From Verrucomicrobiota bacterium (GTDB lineage: Bacteria > Verrucomicrobiota > Verrucomicrobiia > Chthoniobacterales > SZAS-18): DNA of 64,000 bases. Below, piece after piece: positions 7,885 through 17,100 of the stretch. Positions within the stretch are counted from its first letter, which is position 1. Every line of letters begins with the position of its first letter. The stretch covers positions 1 to 64,000 of the forward strand of contig JANXRG010000098.1 of assembly GCA_025353105.1 (NCBI GenBank), written 5' to 3'. The notes below the pieces were generated by a model, which was given only the letters and a program-made list of their open reading frames with translations, made no database searches and was not told where the DNA came from. The translations under genes and the position numbers were made by a program.

Positions 7885-8481
7885 TCAGCCCTTGCTGGGC
7901 CGTTTCTTCGTTTTTTTCGAGTTTCCAGTTTCGAGTTTCGAGTTTCCGGCTTTGGCCGGGAGGCGATGAACCATTTGGGCGATCTCTTCTACCGGCCAAA
8001 GCCGGCCGATTCCCTCATAGCCGCAGGCCAGCAGGCCCTCCTCGGGTCCAATGAAGCGCGCGCCCCGCTCGCGGAGGGTCGCGACGTTGCGCTGCGTGGC
8101 TGGGTGCAGCCACATCTTGCCGTTCATCGCGGGCGCGAGGACCAAGGGCGCGGGTGTGGCCAGCGCGATCGCCGCCAGCACGTGACCCGCCAGGCCGAGC
8201 GCCAGTTCCGCGATGATGTGCGCTGTGGCCGGCGCGATCAGCAGCAGGTCGGCCGAGTCCGCCAGCTCAATGTGACCGGGGGCCCAGCCGGGCTTCTCGT
8301 CGAAGAGATCCGTCGTCACGGGGTGCCTGGAAAGCGTCTGGAGCGTGAGCGGCGTGACGAACTTCTGCGCGTCGACGGTCATCACCACGCGCACGGTGTG
8401 GCCGAGCTTGACCAGTTTGCTCGCGAGATCAGCCGACCGGAACGCGGCGATCGAGCCGGTGACGCCAAGGACGATGTTCAT
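7885..8481 (-). CDS. coaC: Phosphopantothenoylcysteine decarboxylase, stand-alone CoaC
   Basis: A 198-residue HFCD-family flavoprotein that decarboxylates phosphopantothenoylcysteine to phosphopantetheine. It starts MNIVLGVTGSIAAFRSADL, the FMN-binding N-terminus with the catalytic His later in APGHIELADSAD. APAMNGKMW is the PXMNXXMW substrate-binding signature and EEGLLACGYEGIGRL is the flexible lid with the catalytic Cys. The conserved core ends near residue 175; the last 20 or so residues (ending in KKTKKRPSKG) are encoded by a period-7 repeat array and are probably disordered. It precedes coaB on the same strand and follows gmk by 15 bases, so it belongs to the gmk operon. Confidence 0.93.
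   Translation of the reverse strand: MNIVLGVTGSIAAFRSADLASKLVKLGHTVRVVMTVDAQKFVTPLTLQTLSRHPVTTDLFDEKPGWAPGHIELADSADLLLIAPATAHIIAELALGLAGHVLAAIALATPAPLVLAPAMNGKMWLHPATQRNVATLRERGARFIGPEEGLLACGYEGIGRLWPVEEIAQMVHRLPAKAGNSKLETGNSKKTKKRPSKG
7915..7949. repeat. Period-7 array in the coaC 3' end
   Basis: ttttcga, gtttcca, gtttcga, gtttcga, gtttccg: five tandem 7-base units. The array is in frame inside the coaC C-terminal tail, beyond the conserved domain. Confidence 0.88.
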
Positions 8482-8496
8482 GGCAAAGGCATCCGT

Positions 8497-9153
8497 TCAG
8501 TGGGTGGAATCGGGCGGATTCGGCGTGAGGCGGCGGCTGAGGTAGCGCTCGGCCTTCATGATCGCGCGGAATTTCTGCAGGTCTTCCTCCATCGTTCCGC
8601 TGATGATCGTGTAGCGATACTCGCGCCACCGTTCCATTTCACTGGCGGCATCCTGCAACCGGCGATTGATCTGCTCGTCGGTCTCCGTGCCGCGCTTCTG
8701 CAGCCGCCGCCGAAGTTCCGCGAGGCTGGGCGGTACGATGAAAACGTCTGCCAGGGCCTCGCGAATGATCGGATCGTTGCTGCCGCGGACCGTCTCGGCG
8801 CCTTTGACGTCGATATCGAGCAGCACGTCGACCCCCGCGCGCAGGCGCTCCAGCACCGACTCCCGCAGGGTTCCGTAGAAATGGCCGTGCACTTGGGCAT
8901 GCTCGAGAAACTGACCGTGGGCGAGGCGGGTGCCAAAATCATCGGCGGTGAGAAAGCGATAATCCTCGCCGTCCACTTCGCCCGGCCGCGGCGCCCGGGT
9001 CGTGCAGGAGACGGAGTAAACGAAATCGCCCTTGGGCCGCAGGTTCTCGCGCAGCGTGGACTTCCCCGCGCCGCTCGGGGCGGAGAGCACGAAGAGAATG
9101 CCCTGCCGGAAGAAGCCGGGAGGCTGGGCGCTGCGGGGCGGCGGTTGGTTCAT
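8497..9153 (-). CDS. gmk: Guanylate kinase
   Basis: A 218-residue GMP kinase (GMP + ATP to GDP + ADP). The P-loop SAPSGAGKSTL lies near residue 25; the GMP-binding strand set SCTTRAPRPGEVDGEDYRF follows, then FLEHAQVHGHFYGT and VLLDIDVKGAETVR, all family landmarks. The lid and C-terminal helix are present and length is normal, apart from about 12 extra Pro-rich residues at the N-terminus. Its ATG overlaps the yicC stop codon as ATGA, which couples translation; the yicC-gmk pair is a conserved arrangement in many bacteria. coaC follows after 15 bases, and in other species gmk is likewise found with coaBC. Confidence 0.97.
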   Translation of the reverse strand: MNQPPPRSAQPPGFFRQGILFVLSAPSGAGKSTLRENLRPKGDFVYSVSCTTRAPRPGEVDGEDYRFLTADDFGTRLAHGQFLEHAQVHGHFYGTLRESVLERLRAGVDVLLDIDVKGAETVRGSNDPIIREALADVFIVPPSLAELRRRLQKRGTETDEQINRRLQDAASEMERWREYRYTIISGTMEEDLQKFRAIMKAERYLSRRLTPNPPDSTH

Positions 9154-10034
9154 TCCACGTTTTGCACCTGCTCACGAATTTTCTCAACCTCGGCCTTGCA
9201 CGCCACGACCAGACGCGAAATCGCGAGATCGTTGCATTTCACCCCGAGCGTGTTGCATTCGCGCGCCATTTCCTGGGCCAGAAAATCGAGCGTGCGACCG
9301 ACTGCGCCCTCCTCGCCGGTGAGCTTTTCGAATTGCTCGAGGTGGCCGCGCAACCGCGCCAGTTCCTCGGAGATGTCGGAACGGTCGGCAAACAACGCGA
9401 TCTCCTTGGCGACGCGATCGTCGTCGAGGACAACTTCGATTTTCGCGCGCTGCAGGCGCTCGAGCAGTGCCTCGCGATATTTTTCGGCCACCGCCGGGTG
9501 GAGCGATTCGATTTCCGCGGCCCATTTCCCAAGCGCGGCGATCCGGCCGCGCAATTCCTCCACGAGGCGCCGGCCTTCGTCCGTGCGCATGGCGACGAGC
9601 GCCTGCAGCGCCTCGTCGAGCGCCGCCTGGAGCGCGGGCGCCGCGATCTCACCGTCCGGAAGGGTCACGGATTCCGGTGCGCGCATTACGCCGGGCGCGG
9701 CGAGAACCGCGGTGAGCGGCAGGTCGCCGGCGAGGCCGAGCTCACGCTGCAGGGCGAGCGCTGCCTGGTGAAACGCGCGCGCCGCCACGAGATCGAGCAG
9801 GGGCGAGGACGAAGTTCCGCTCGGGTCGGCCTGACAGGTCACGTTTGCCTGAATACGGCCCCGCGCGACGCGGTTTTGCATCGTCTCGCGCGTCCGCGGC
9901 TCGAGCGCGGCCCATTCGCGGGGGAGTTGAAGCGCGATTTCCAGACCCCGGCGGTTCACCCCGCTGAGCTCGACGCGAATTTGGAATTTTTCGAGCGGTC
10001 GCGTCGCGCGTCCGTAGCCAGTCATACTGCGCAT
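9150..10034 (-). CDS. yicC: YicC family endoribonuclease
   Basis: A 294-residue YicC/YloC family protein. It begins MRSMTGYGRA, the strongly conserved family start, and that decides the ATG at 10034 over an upstream in-frame start. The N-terminal YicC domain continues with VELSGVNRRGLEIALQLP; the C-terminal DUF1732 segment contains DISEELARLRGHLEQFEKL, then GRTLDFLAQEMAREC with NTLGVKCND. Characterised relatives are metal-dependent endoribonucleases acting in small RNA turnover. It lies ten bases after trpB and overlaps gmk by ATGA. That operon position explains expression but not a specific role. Confidence 0.94.
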   Translation of the reverse strand: MRSMTGYGRATRPLEKFQIRVELSGVNRRGLEIALQLPREWAALEPRTRETMQNRVARGRIQANVTCQADPSGTSSSPLLDLVAARAFHQAALALQRELGLAGDLPLTAVLAAPGVMRAPESVTLPDGEIAAPALQAALDEALQALVAMRTDEGRRLVEELRGRIAALGKWAAEIESLHPAVAEKYREALLERLQRAKIEVVLDDDRVAKEIALFADRSDISEELARLRGHLEQFEKLTGEEGAVGRTLDFLAQEMARECNTLGVKCNDLAISRLVVACKAEVEKIREQVQNVE

Positions 10035-10044
10035 GGGGTGGATA

Positions 10045-11274
10045 CTACGCGACCTGCTGCGGACGGGAAGCCTCGGCCGCTTCACGCGCGATCACCTGTT
10101 GGACGTCCTTGTCGCCGCGCCCGGAGAGGTTGACGACGAGAATCGTCTCGCGCGGGAGCGTGGGGGCGACGCGGATGGCATGCGCGACGGCGTGCGCCGT
10201 CTCGAGCGCCGGGATGATGCCCTCGCATTCCGCGAGCGTATGGAATGCGGCGAGCGCCTCCTCGTCGGTGGCGCTGGCATAGGCCACGCGACCGACTTCG
10301 CGCAGGTGGCTGTGCTCAGGTCCGACGGCGGCGTAGTCGAGCCCCGCCGAGACCGAGTGGGTCAAATCAATCTGGCCGTCGCCGTCGGCGAGCAGGAACG
10401 TCTTGGTGCCCTGCAACACGCCGAGGCGGCCGCCGGTGGCAAAGCGCGCCGCGTGGCGCTGGCCCGCGCCGGTGCCCTCGCCGCCGGCTTCGACGCCGAC
10501 GAGTTTCACCGCGGGTTCGTCGAGGAAGGGGAAAAAGAATCCAATTGCGTTGCTCCCGCCACCGACGCACGCAATCATCTCGTGCGGGAGGCGTCCCTCG
10601 CGTTCGCGGAGCTGGGCGAGGGTTTCGTCGCCGATGCAGCGGTGAAAGTTGCGCACCATCATCGGGTAGGGATGCGGGCCGAGCGCGGAGCCGAGCAGAT
10701 AGTAAGTGGAGCGGACGTTGGTCACCCAGTCACGCATCGCCTCGTTGATGGCCTCCTTCAGGGTGGCCTGGCCGGCGGTGACCGGCTCGACCTTGGCGCC
10801 GAGGAAACGCATGCGGGCGACGTTGAGCGCTTGGCGCTCCATGTCCACCGTTCCCATATAGATCACGCACTCGAGCCCGAAGCGCGCGGCCGCCGTGGCG
10901 GTGGCAACGCCGTGCTGGCCGGCGCCCGTCTCTGCGATGATGCGCTGCTTGCCCATCCGGCGGGCGAGTAGGATCTGGCCGAGGGCATTGTTGATCTTGT
11001 GGGCGCCCGTGTGGAGCAGGTCCTCACGCTTGAGGTAAATCTTCGCTCCGCCGAGTCTCGCGGTCAGGCGCTCGGCCAGATAAAGCGGGGTGGGGCGACC
11101 GGCGAAATTCCTCAGCAGGGCCGCCAGTTCCTCCTGAAAAGCGGGATCCACGCGGGCGCGGTCGTATTCGACGGCGAGTTCGCGCAGCGGCGTCATCAGC
11201 GTCTCGGGAACAAACATACCGCCAAACCGGCCGAAGTGGCCACGGTCGTCAGGAAGGGATTGGAGCGGAGGCAT
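10045..11274 (-). CDS. trpB: Tryptophan synthase beta chain
   Basis: A 409-residue PLP enzyme condensing indole with serine. [15 protein letters not shown] is the TrpB N-terminus. The catalytic Lys is in [19 protein letters not shown], the AETGAGQHG segment binds the substrate carboxylate, and GGGSNAIG holds the PLP phosphate. Length and motif order fit the main TrpB1 class, which works with the alpha subunit in a channelled complex. trpA is not in the window. The ATG at 11274 is chosen; an in-frame TTG at 11289 would run into mutY. It sits 11 bases after mutY and ten bases before yicC, an unusual placement outside a trp operon; no attenuator or Trp-rich leader peptide is visible. Confidence 0.96.
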   Translation of the reverse strand: MPPLQSLPDDRGHFGRFGGMFVPETLMTPLRELAVEYDRARVDPAFQEELAALLRNFAGRPTPLYLAERLTARLGGAKIYLKREDLLHTGAHKINNALGQILLARRMGKQRIIAETGAGQHGVATATAAARFGLECVIYMGTVDMERQALNVARMRFLGAKVEPVTAGQATLKEAINEAMRDWVTNVRSTYYLLGSALGPHPYPMMVRNFHRCIGDETLAQLREREGRLPHEMIACVGGGSNAIGFFFPFLDEPAVKLVGVEAGGEGTGAGQRHAARFATGGRLGVLQGTKTFLLADGDGQIDLTHSVSAGLDYAAVGPEHSHLREVGRVAYASATDEEALAAFHTLAECEGIIPALETAHAVAHAIRVAPTLPRETILVVNLSGRGDKDVQQVIAREAAEASRPQQVA

Positions 11275-11285
11275 GGGCGAAAAAG

Positions 11286-12323
11286 TCAACGGACCACCGG
11301 AACGCGGCGACTTCCTCCGGCGCGGGGTGGAACGAGTTTCCGTCGGACCCCGTCAAGATCAAGGAGGCTTGTCAGCGCGCGCCGATGCGGCGCGGTCATG
11401 GCCGTTTCCGAAAGCCGGGCGATCTCAATCCAACGTTGATTCTTCCGGATTCTGGCGGGACGTGGCGCCGGAAAGACTCGCAGGTGGACGCGGTGATGCG
11501 TGACGGGATAGTGCGATTCATGGATCGGCGACCGTCGCGCCGGCACCGCGATGACCGGCAGCCGCCACATGCCCGGCCCGCGCGATCCATTCGATGTTTC
11601 CAGGAAGACGCGGCCGTGTTGGAGGATCCATCCGCAGTTTTCCTCGAGTTCAATCATCGCACGCCGCGGCTCTTTGGCGGGCAAGGTGGCAGGGTCCTTG
11701 GCGCGGCACCAGCGCTTGACCGGGCAGTGCCGACACGGCGGTTCTCCCGGCTTGCACAGGGTGGCCCCGAGTTCCATGAGCGCGCCGTTGTGGGCGCGCG
11801 CCTGCTCGCCGTCGGTGGGCAACATCGATGCCGCCTGCTGCCAGATGAGCTTCCGGCCCGCCGATGAGTCGATGGGCTCGCGAATATTTCGCAGCCGAGC
11901 GATGACGCGGGCGATGTTCGCATCCACCATCGGGGCGCGAATCCCGAAGGCGAAGCTCGCCACCGCGCCGGCGGTGTACGGACCGACGCCGGGCAACGCG
12001 CGGATTTCGTCGAGCGTGCGCGGGAACCCGCCGCCGGCTTGGACAATCGCTTTCGCGGCGCGATGCAAATGGCGGGCGCGAGCGTAGTAGCCCAGTCCCT
12101 CCCACATGCGCAGCACGTTTGCCTCAGCCGCATCGGCGAGCGTTCGTACATCAGGGAATCGCTTCATCCAGCGCTCGAAGTAGTCGATGACCGTCGTTAC
12201 CTGCGTCTGTTGCAGCATTAGCTCGGAAACCAGGATCGCATACGGGTCGCGCGTCCGCCGCCACGGCAGATCGCGGGCGGCGCCGGCAAACCACGCCAAA
12301 AGAGAATCACTGAATTCGTTCAT
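11286..12323 (-). CDS. mutY: A/G-specific adenine glycosylase
   Basis: A 345-residue DNA repair enzyme that removes adenine mispaired with 8-oxoguanine. It has [10 protein letters not shown], then [10 protein letters not shown] with the catalytic Glu, the helix-hairpin-helix [18 protein letters not shown], and [11 protein letters not shown] with the catalytic Asp. The [4Fe-4S] cluster motif is complete: C-x6-C-x2-C-x5-C in [17 protein letters not shown]. The C-terminal MutT-like domain that reads 8-oxoG is present but short. It starts the mutY-trpB-yicC-gmk-coaC-coaB run and is divergent from rnhC across 50 bases. Confidence 0.96.
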   Translation of the reverse strand: MNEFSDSLLAWFAGAARDLPWRRTRDPYAILVSELMLQQTQVTTVIDYFERWMKRFPDVRTLADAAEANVLRMWEGLGYYARARHLHRAAKAIVQAGGGFPRTLDEIRALPGVGPYTAGAVASFAFGIRAPMVDANIARVIARLRNIREPIDSSAGRKLIWQQAASMLPTDGEQARAHNGALMELGATLCKPGEPPCRHCPVKRWCRAKDPATLPAKEPRRAMIELEENCGWILQHGRVFLETSNGSRGPGMWRLPVIAVPARRSPIHESHYPVTHHRVHLRVFPAPRPARIRKNQRWIEIARLSETAMTAPHRRALTSLLDLDGVRRKLVPPRAGGSRRVPVVR

Positions 12324-12373
12324 CTGACAAAAAGAAGGTTCCTCCCGCCGCGCTCCGTGTAAACCTTTCGGCG

Positions 12374-13306
12374 ATGGATCCGAAGTCTCACACCTCGCCG
12401 TTGACGACCGCGCAGGCCAGCAAACTGCGCGGAGTGCTCGCCGAACGCGGATGGGATCTTGAAACCAAGCCCTACACCATTTTCGCCGCTCGGAAGGACA
12501 AGACGACGGTCGCGGTCTACGAAAAGGGTCCGAAGGTCTTGATCCAGGGAAAGGGAACCGGCGACTTCATCCGTTTCATCTTGGAACCGGAAATTCTCGG
12601 CGAGGCGAAGCTGGGGTACGAGGAGGAGACGCAGCCGGAAATGTTCGCGCCGCATTTCGGGATCGATGAGAGCGGCAAGGGCGACTTCTTCGGGCCCCTG
12701 GTCATCGCGGGAGCCTACGTCGACCGCGGTATTGCCCATTCCTGGCGGGACGCGGGGATCCAGGACAGCAAGGCAATCTCCTCCGACGCGCGCATCCGCG
12801 CCCTCGCCGATGTGATTCGCCAGACACCGGGAGCCACCCAGAACGTCGTCGTCATCGGACCCGGGCGGTACAACGTGCTCTACAAGAAATTCGGCAACCT
12901 GAACCGGCTGCTCGCCTGGGGTCACGCGCGCGTGATCGAAAATTTGCTCGAGTCCCGGGCGGATTGTCCGCGCGCTCTCTCGGATCAGTTCGCCAATCCT
13001 GCGCTCCTCCGGCGCGCGTTGCTGGAGCGAGGCCGCGGCATCCAGCTTGAGCAGCGAACGAAGGCCGAGTCCGATCCCGCCGTGGCGGCGGCCTCCGTCC
13101 TGGCCCGGGAGGGCTTCATCAACTGGCTGGAAAGACATGGTCGCGAGTTTGGCGTAAAGCTTCCCCGCGGCGCCTCGGCGGAGGTGAAACGGATTGCGAA
13201 AGAGCTTGTTGCCAAACATTCCGCCAGCGTGCTCGAGCGGCTCTGCAAGGTCCATTTTAAGACCGCCCGCGAAGCAGCGCCCGATTATTTTTCACCGCAA
13301 TCGTAA
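12374..13306 (+). CDS. rnhC: Ribonuclease HIII
   Basis: A 310-residue type 2 RNase H of the HIII branch, which cuts RNA in RNA-DNA hybrids. The N-terminal TBP-like DUF3378 domain (residues 1-90, including VAVYEKGPKVLIQGKGTG) is the HIII hallmark and binds the hybrid. The catalytic domain starts with HFGIDESGKGDFFGPLVIAG: HIII has this DESGKGD form with Asp and adjacent Glu. QDSKAIS and the later AESDPAVAAASVLAR supply the other acidic residues. Having RnhC rather than only RnhB is typical of Firmicutes, Chlamydiae and Verrucomicrobia and supports the lineage inference. Confidence 0.95.
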   Translation: MDPKSHTSPLTTAQASKLRGVLAERGWDLETKPYTIFAARKDKTTVAVYEKGPKVLIQGKGTGDFIRFILEPEILGEAKLGYEEETQPEMFAPHFGIDESGKGDFFGPLVIAGAYVDRGIAHSWRDAGIQDSKAISSDARIRALADVIRQTPGATQNVVVIGPGRYNVLYKKFGNLNRLLAWGHARVIENLLESRADCPRALSDQFANPALLRRALLERGRGIQLEQRTKAESDPAVAAASVLAREGFINWLERHGREFGVKLPRGASAEVKRIAKELVAKHSASVLERLCKVHFKTAREAAPDYFSPQS

Positions 13307-13597
13307 CCAACCGGCATCGAGATGGTTCTACGAAGGAGACATCAGCGGTGTAACAATTCCTCTAATGACACAGGCGATTCTTGCCAATCCCGCGCGCAAT
13401 TAGATTTGTTAATGGAAAGTTTGAACGAAAACCCTTAGCGAACGGTCGTTAGTACCTGAATCACGCGTCGGGCGGTGGTATGGTCGACCTGCAGGAAACG
13501 CCTTGGCAAACACCCGAAACATTCCCACCGCGGGAAACCATTATTTTTCGCATTCGACGCATCCAACTTAAACCCCTCTGCCGATAGTCCCTTTACC
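13307..13597. other. Intergenic region between rnhC and the HU gene
   Basis: 291 bases with lower GC than the flanks. I see no tRNA, no convincing hairpin terminator for rnhC and no open frame with coding character. The promoter of the HU gene should be here, but I cannot place -35 and -10 boxes with confidence. The HU leader ends ctttacc before its ATG, with no Shine-Dalgarno sequence. Confidence 0.5.
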
Positions 13598-13960
13598 ATG
13601 GCTAATCTCACCAAACGCGACATCGTCGTGTCCATCAGCAACGAGACCGGGTTGGTCCAACATCAAGTTTTCGATGTCGTCCAACGCACGCTCGACCACA
13701 TCACTGAGGCGCTGGCCAAGGGGATGGACGTGGAGCTCCGAAATTTCGGCGTGTTCCAGGTGCGCCTCAGTAAAGCGCGCGTCGGCCGCAATCCCAACGT
13801 CCCAGGCAGCAACTTCGCCATTCCCCCGCGGGCGACGGTGAAGTTTAAGAGTGGCAAGATTATGCGCCAGCGCGTGCTGGAGCTTTCGAGTGTGCTGAAG
13901 AAGGCGCAGCCCGAAGCCAAAAAGAAGGACATCCGCAAGGTCACGGTGACCAAGGCCTGA
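13598..13960 (+). CDS. hup: HU/IHF-family nucleoid protein
   Basis: A 120-residue DNA-bending protein. It begins MANLTKRDIVVSISNETGLV, the helical dimerisation region, continues with VELRNFGVFQVRLSKARVGR and NPNVPGSNFAIPPRATVKFK, which is the beta-arm with its intercalating Pro (RNPNVP is the GRNP arm tip). A typical HU is about 90 residues; this one has a basic tail of about 25 residues (KKAQPEAKKKDIRKV) that could add nonspecific DNA affinity. The ATG at 13598 is fixed by the conserved N-terminus. HU versus IHF subunit cannot be settled from sequence; there is no partner gene nearby. A strong terminator follows. Confidence 0.92.
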   Translation: MANLTKRDIVVSISNETGLVQHQVFDVVQRTLDHITEALAKGMDVELRNFGVFQVRLSKARVGRNPNVPGSNFAIPPRATVKFKSGKIMRQRVLELSSVLKKAQPEAKKKDIRKVTVTKA

Positions 13961-13984
13961 TCGGCCGGTCCGGTAATTTTCAGG

Positions 13985-14024
13985 GCGGATGCCGGCTGGC
14001 TCCGGCATCCGCATTTTTCGTTTT
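13985..14024 (+). terminator. Intrinsic terminator after the HU gene
   Basis: Perfect 11-base arms gcggatgccgg (13985-13995) and ccggcatccgc (14002-14012) with a 6-base loop, then atttttcgtttt. Confidence 0.93.
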
Positions 14025-14115
14025 AGGCAGCAAGAGGCATTTTTTTGCCCCATGACCCGGACCGGCCCTTTTTCTCCGGCGGGTCCCGGCTAGATTGCGG
14101 CCCTTTGCCGCGTCC

Positions 14116-17100
14116 ATGTCGAAACGCCTCCCCCGACCGCGCCCCAAGCCCACGTCATCTCCGCTCCCGGAGGCTGCCTCGTGGTCCGACGCGATCGAGC
14201 TTCGCGGGGTCCGGCAGAACAACCTTAAGGGCTTCGACCTCGATCTGCCGGTCAACCAGCTGATTGTCGTCACCGGACCGAGCGGCAGCGGGAAATCGAG
14301 CCTTGCGTTCGACACGCTGTATGCCGAGGGCCAGCGCCGCTACGTCGAGACCTTCTCACCGTACACGCGACAATTCCTCGAGCGGATGGACAAACCGCGC
14401 GTCGACAGTATTCGCGGCATTCCGCCGGCCATTGCCATCGAGCAGGCCAATCACGTCAAGAGCACGCGCTCGACCGTTGGCACGATCACAGAGATCAACG
14501 ATTACCTCAAAGTGCTGTTCCCGCGCGTCGCCCGCGGATTCTGCCCGTCGTGCGGCGACGAAATCCGGCCGGATACCGCGCGCAGCATGGTCGAGGCGGT
14601 GGAGCGCGATCACGCGGGCGCGACGCGGCTGATCACGTTCCCGGTCGCGGTTCCGGCGGGCGAGAAACCGGCGGCATTCTTCGAATTTCTGCAGGCGCAG
14701 GGCTATCTGCGAGTGTGGTTGAATGGGGCGGTGGTTCGGGTGGATGAGCCGGCATCCAAGATGGTGAAGTGGTTGCCTGCGCGCGTGGCCGTCATCCAGG
14801 ATCGCGTGAACATCGCGCCGGAAAATCGCGCACGGTTGAGCGAGGCGATCGAGACGGCGTTGCGCTTTGGCAAAGGCCGGGTCGCCGCGATCGATGTGGC
14901 GACCGGCACGGAATTTCCGTTTTCATCGGGCTGGCACTGCCCGCGGTGTGACATCGACATTCCGCCGCCGAGCCCCGGCCTCTTTAGCTTCAATCATCCG
15001 CAAGGGGCTTGTCCGAATTGCCGGGGCTTTGGGCGCACGCTCGGGATCGATCTGGACCGCGCGCTGCCGGACAAGCGGCTTTCAATTGCGCAAGGCGTGG
15101 TGAAGCCGTTCCAGAGCGGGATGTCAGCCGAATGCCAGCGCGATCTTATGCGCAGTGCGCGACGCGAGGGGATCGACCTCAACGTCGCGTTCGACGATTT
15201 GCCCAAATCGGATCGGGACTGGGTGGTGTACGGATCCTCTCGCCAGCCCAAGAAGAGCGGCGGACAAACCAACGAGGAGCTTTGGGAGAATGGCCAGTGG
15301 TATGGCGTGCGCGGCTACTTCGACTGGCTCGAGTCCAAGACGTACAAGATGCACGTCCGCGTGCTGTTGAGCCGGTATCGGTCGTCCACCAAGTGTCCCG
15401 TTTGCGAGGGCACGCGCTATCAGCCGGCAACCCTCAATTTCAAGCTGTTGACCGGAGAAGTTGACGGCCGCCGGTCGACGGTCGACCGCCAAAATGGCGC
15501 GGCCTCGGCGCTGACACTTCCGGAGGTTGCATCCCTGCCTTTGCGCGATTTGCGGACGGTCTTTGCGGCGATCGCAGAGCCGGCCAGCGACTCGACCGGC
15601 GCGATGGTGCTCAACGAGATTCGCACGCGACTGCGCTACCTCAACGAAGTCGGCCTTGGCTATCTCACGCTCGATCGGCCGACGCGCACGCTCTCGGGTG
15701 GTGAGATTGAGCGGGTGAATCTCACGACGTGTCTGGGCGCGTCGCTGGTGAACACGCTCTTCGTGCTCGATGAGCCGAGTGTCGGGCTGCATCCGCGGGA
15801 TATCGGACGCTTGATCGACGTGATGCGCGGGTTGCGCGACAAGGGCAATACGATTGTCGTGGTGGAGCACGAGGAGGCGGTCATTCGCGCAGCGGATCAT
15901 CTCGTCGATCTAGGTCCCGGGCGAGGCGAACTCGGCGGCGAGCTCGTTTTTAGCGGAACGCTGAAGGAATTTCAGATTTCAGATTTCGGATTTCAGAATG
16001 AAGGGAACGAACGCGCCGCCGCAGATTCGAATCCAAAATCCAAAATCGAAAATCCAAAATTTGCGTCCCTCACGGCCGCCTATCTCTCCGGCGAAAAGAC
16101 CATTCCGATCCCGAAATCGCGCCGCGTTCCCGCCCGCTGGCTGAAGATTCGGGGGGCGCGCGAGCACAACCTCCGCGATCTCGACGTCGATCTGCCGCTC
16201 GGAGTTCTCTGCTGCATCACGGGAGTTTCGGGTTCGGGTAAGAGCACGCTCGTGCACGACGTGCTCTATCAGAATCTGGTGCGGTCGCAGGGGCAGGAAA
16301 CGGGTGACGACCCGGTGGGACGATGTCGCGAGATCACTGGCACTGGCCAATTCGGAACGTTCGTGATGGTCGACCAGTCTCCGTTGGCCCGCACGCCGCG
16401 GTCGACGCCCGCCGTGTATCTCGGCGTGTACGATTCCATTCGCGAGCGGTTCGCCGCTACGACGGAGGCGCAGTCGGCCGGACTCTCGCCGGGCGATTTC
16501 TCCTTCAACTCGGGCGGCGGGCGTTGTGAGCGTTGCAGCGGCACCGGCTTCGAGAAGATCGAGATGCAGTTCCTGAGCGATTTGTATGTGCGCTGCGCGG
16601 AATGCGAGGGCCGGCGCTTCCAGCCGCACGTGCTGCGCGTGCGACTCGACGGGCGAAGCATCCACGAGGTGCTCGAGTTGACCGTGACCGAGGGCATCGG
16701 GTTTCTCGCCCGCCTGCCCGATCCCAATCGCCGGGTGCACGATGCGATCCATGCGCTCAAGACACTCGCCGAAGTAGGGCTCGGTTACCTGCGTCTGGGT
16801 CAGCCGCTCAACACCCTTTCCGGCGGCGAGGCGCAGCGACTCAAGCTGGTCGGTCACGTGGTGGAGCGCGCGCGCAATCCCGGGGGCAAGGGCGCACTGC
16901 TGATTTTCGACGAGCCAACCACCGGCCTGCATTTCGACGACGTCGCGCAACTGCTGCGCGTGTTTCAGCGCCTCGTGGAGGCCGGCGAGAGCCTGATCGT
17001 CGTCGAGCACAATCTCGAGGTTATCAAATCCGCCGATTACCTGATCGATCTCGGCCCCGAGGCGGGCGACGCAGGGGGGATCTTGGTTGCTTGTGGCACC

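Noticed and set aside
7966-9771. Plus-strand open frame of about 600 codons opposite coaC, gmk and yicC
   Set aside because: It lies entirely antisense to three clearly recognised genes and its peptide is Arg/Gly-rich without any domain; long antisense frames are expected at this GC content.
10045-11274. A trp operon with attenuation control
   Set aside because: trpB stands between mutY and yicC; no other trp gene, Trp-rich leader or terminator/antiterminator pair is visible.
13364-13403. A 12-codon frame (MTQAILANPARN) in the rnhC-HU gap
   Set aside because: No ribosome binding site, no conserved character and chance expectation for such a short frame is high.
13307-13597. A tRNA or small RNA gene in the rnhC-HU gap
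   Set aside because: I found no cloverleaf, no anticodon arm and no convincing hairpin-plus-T structure.
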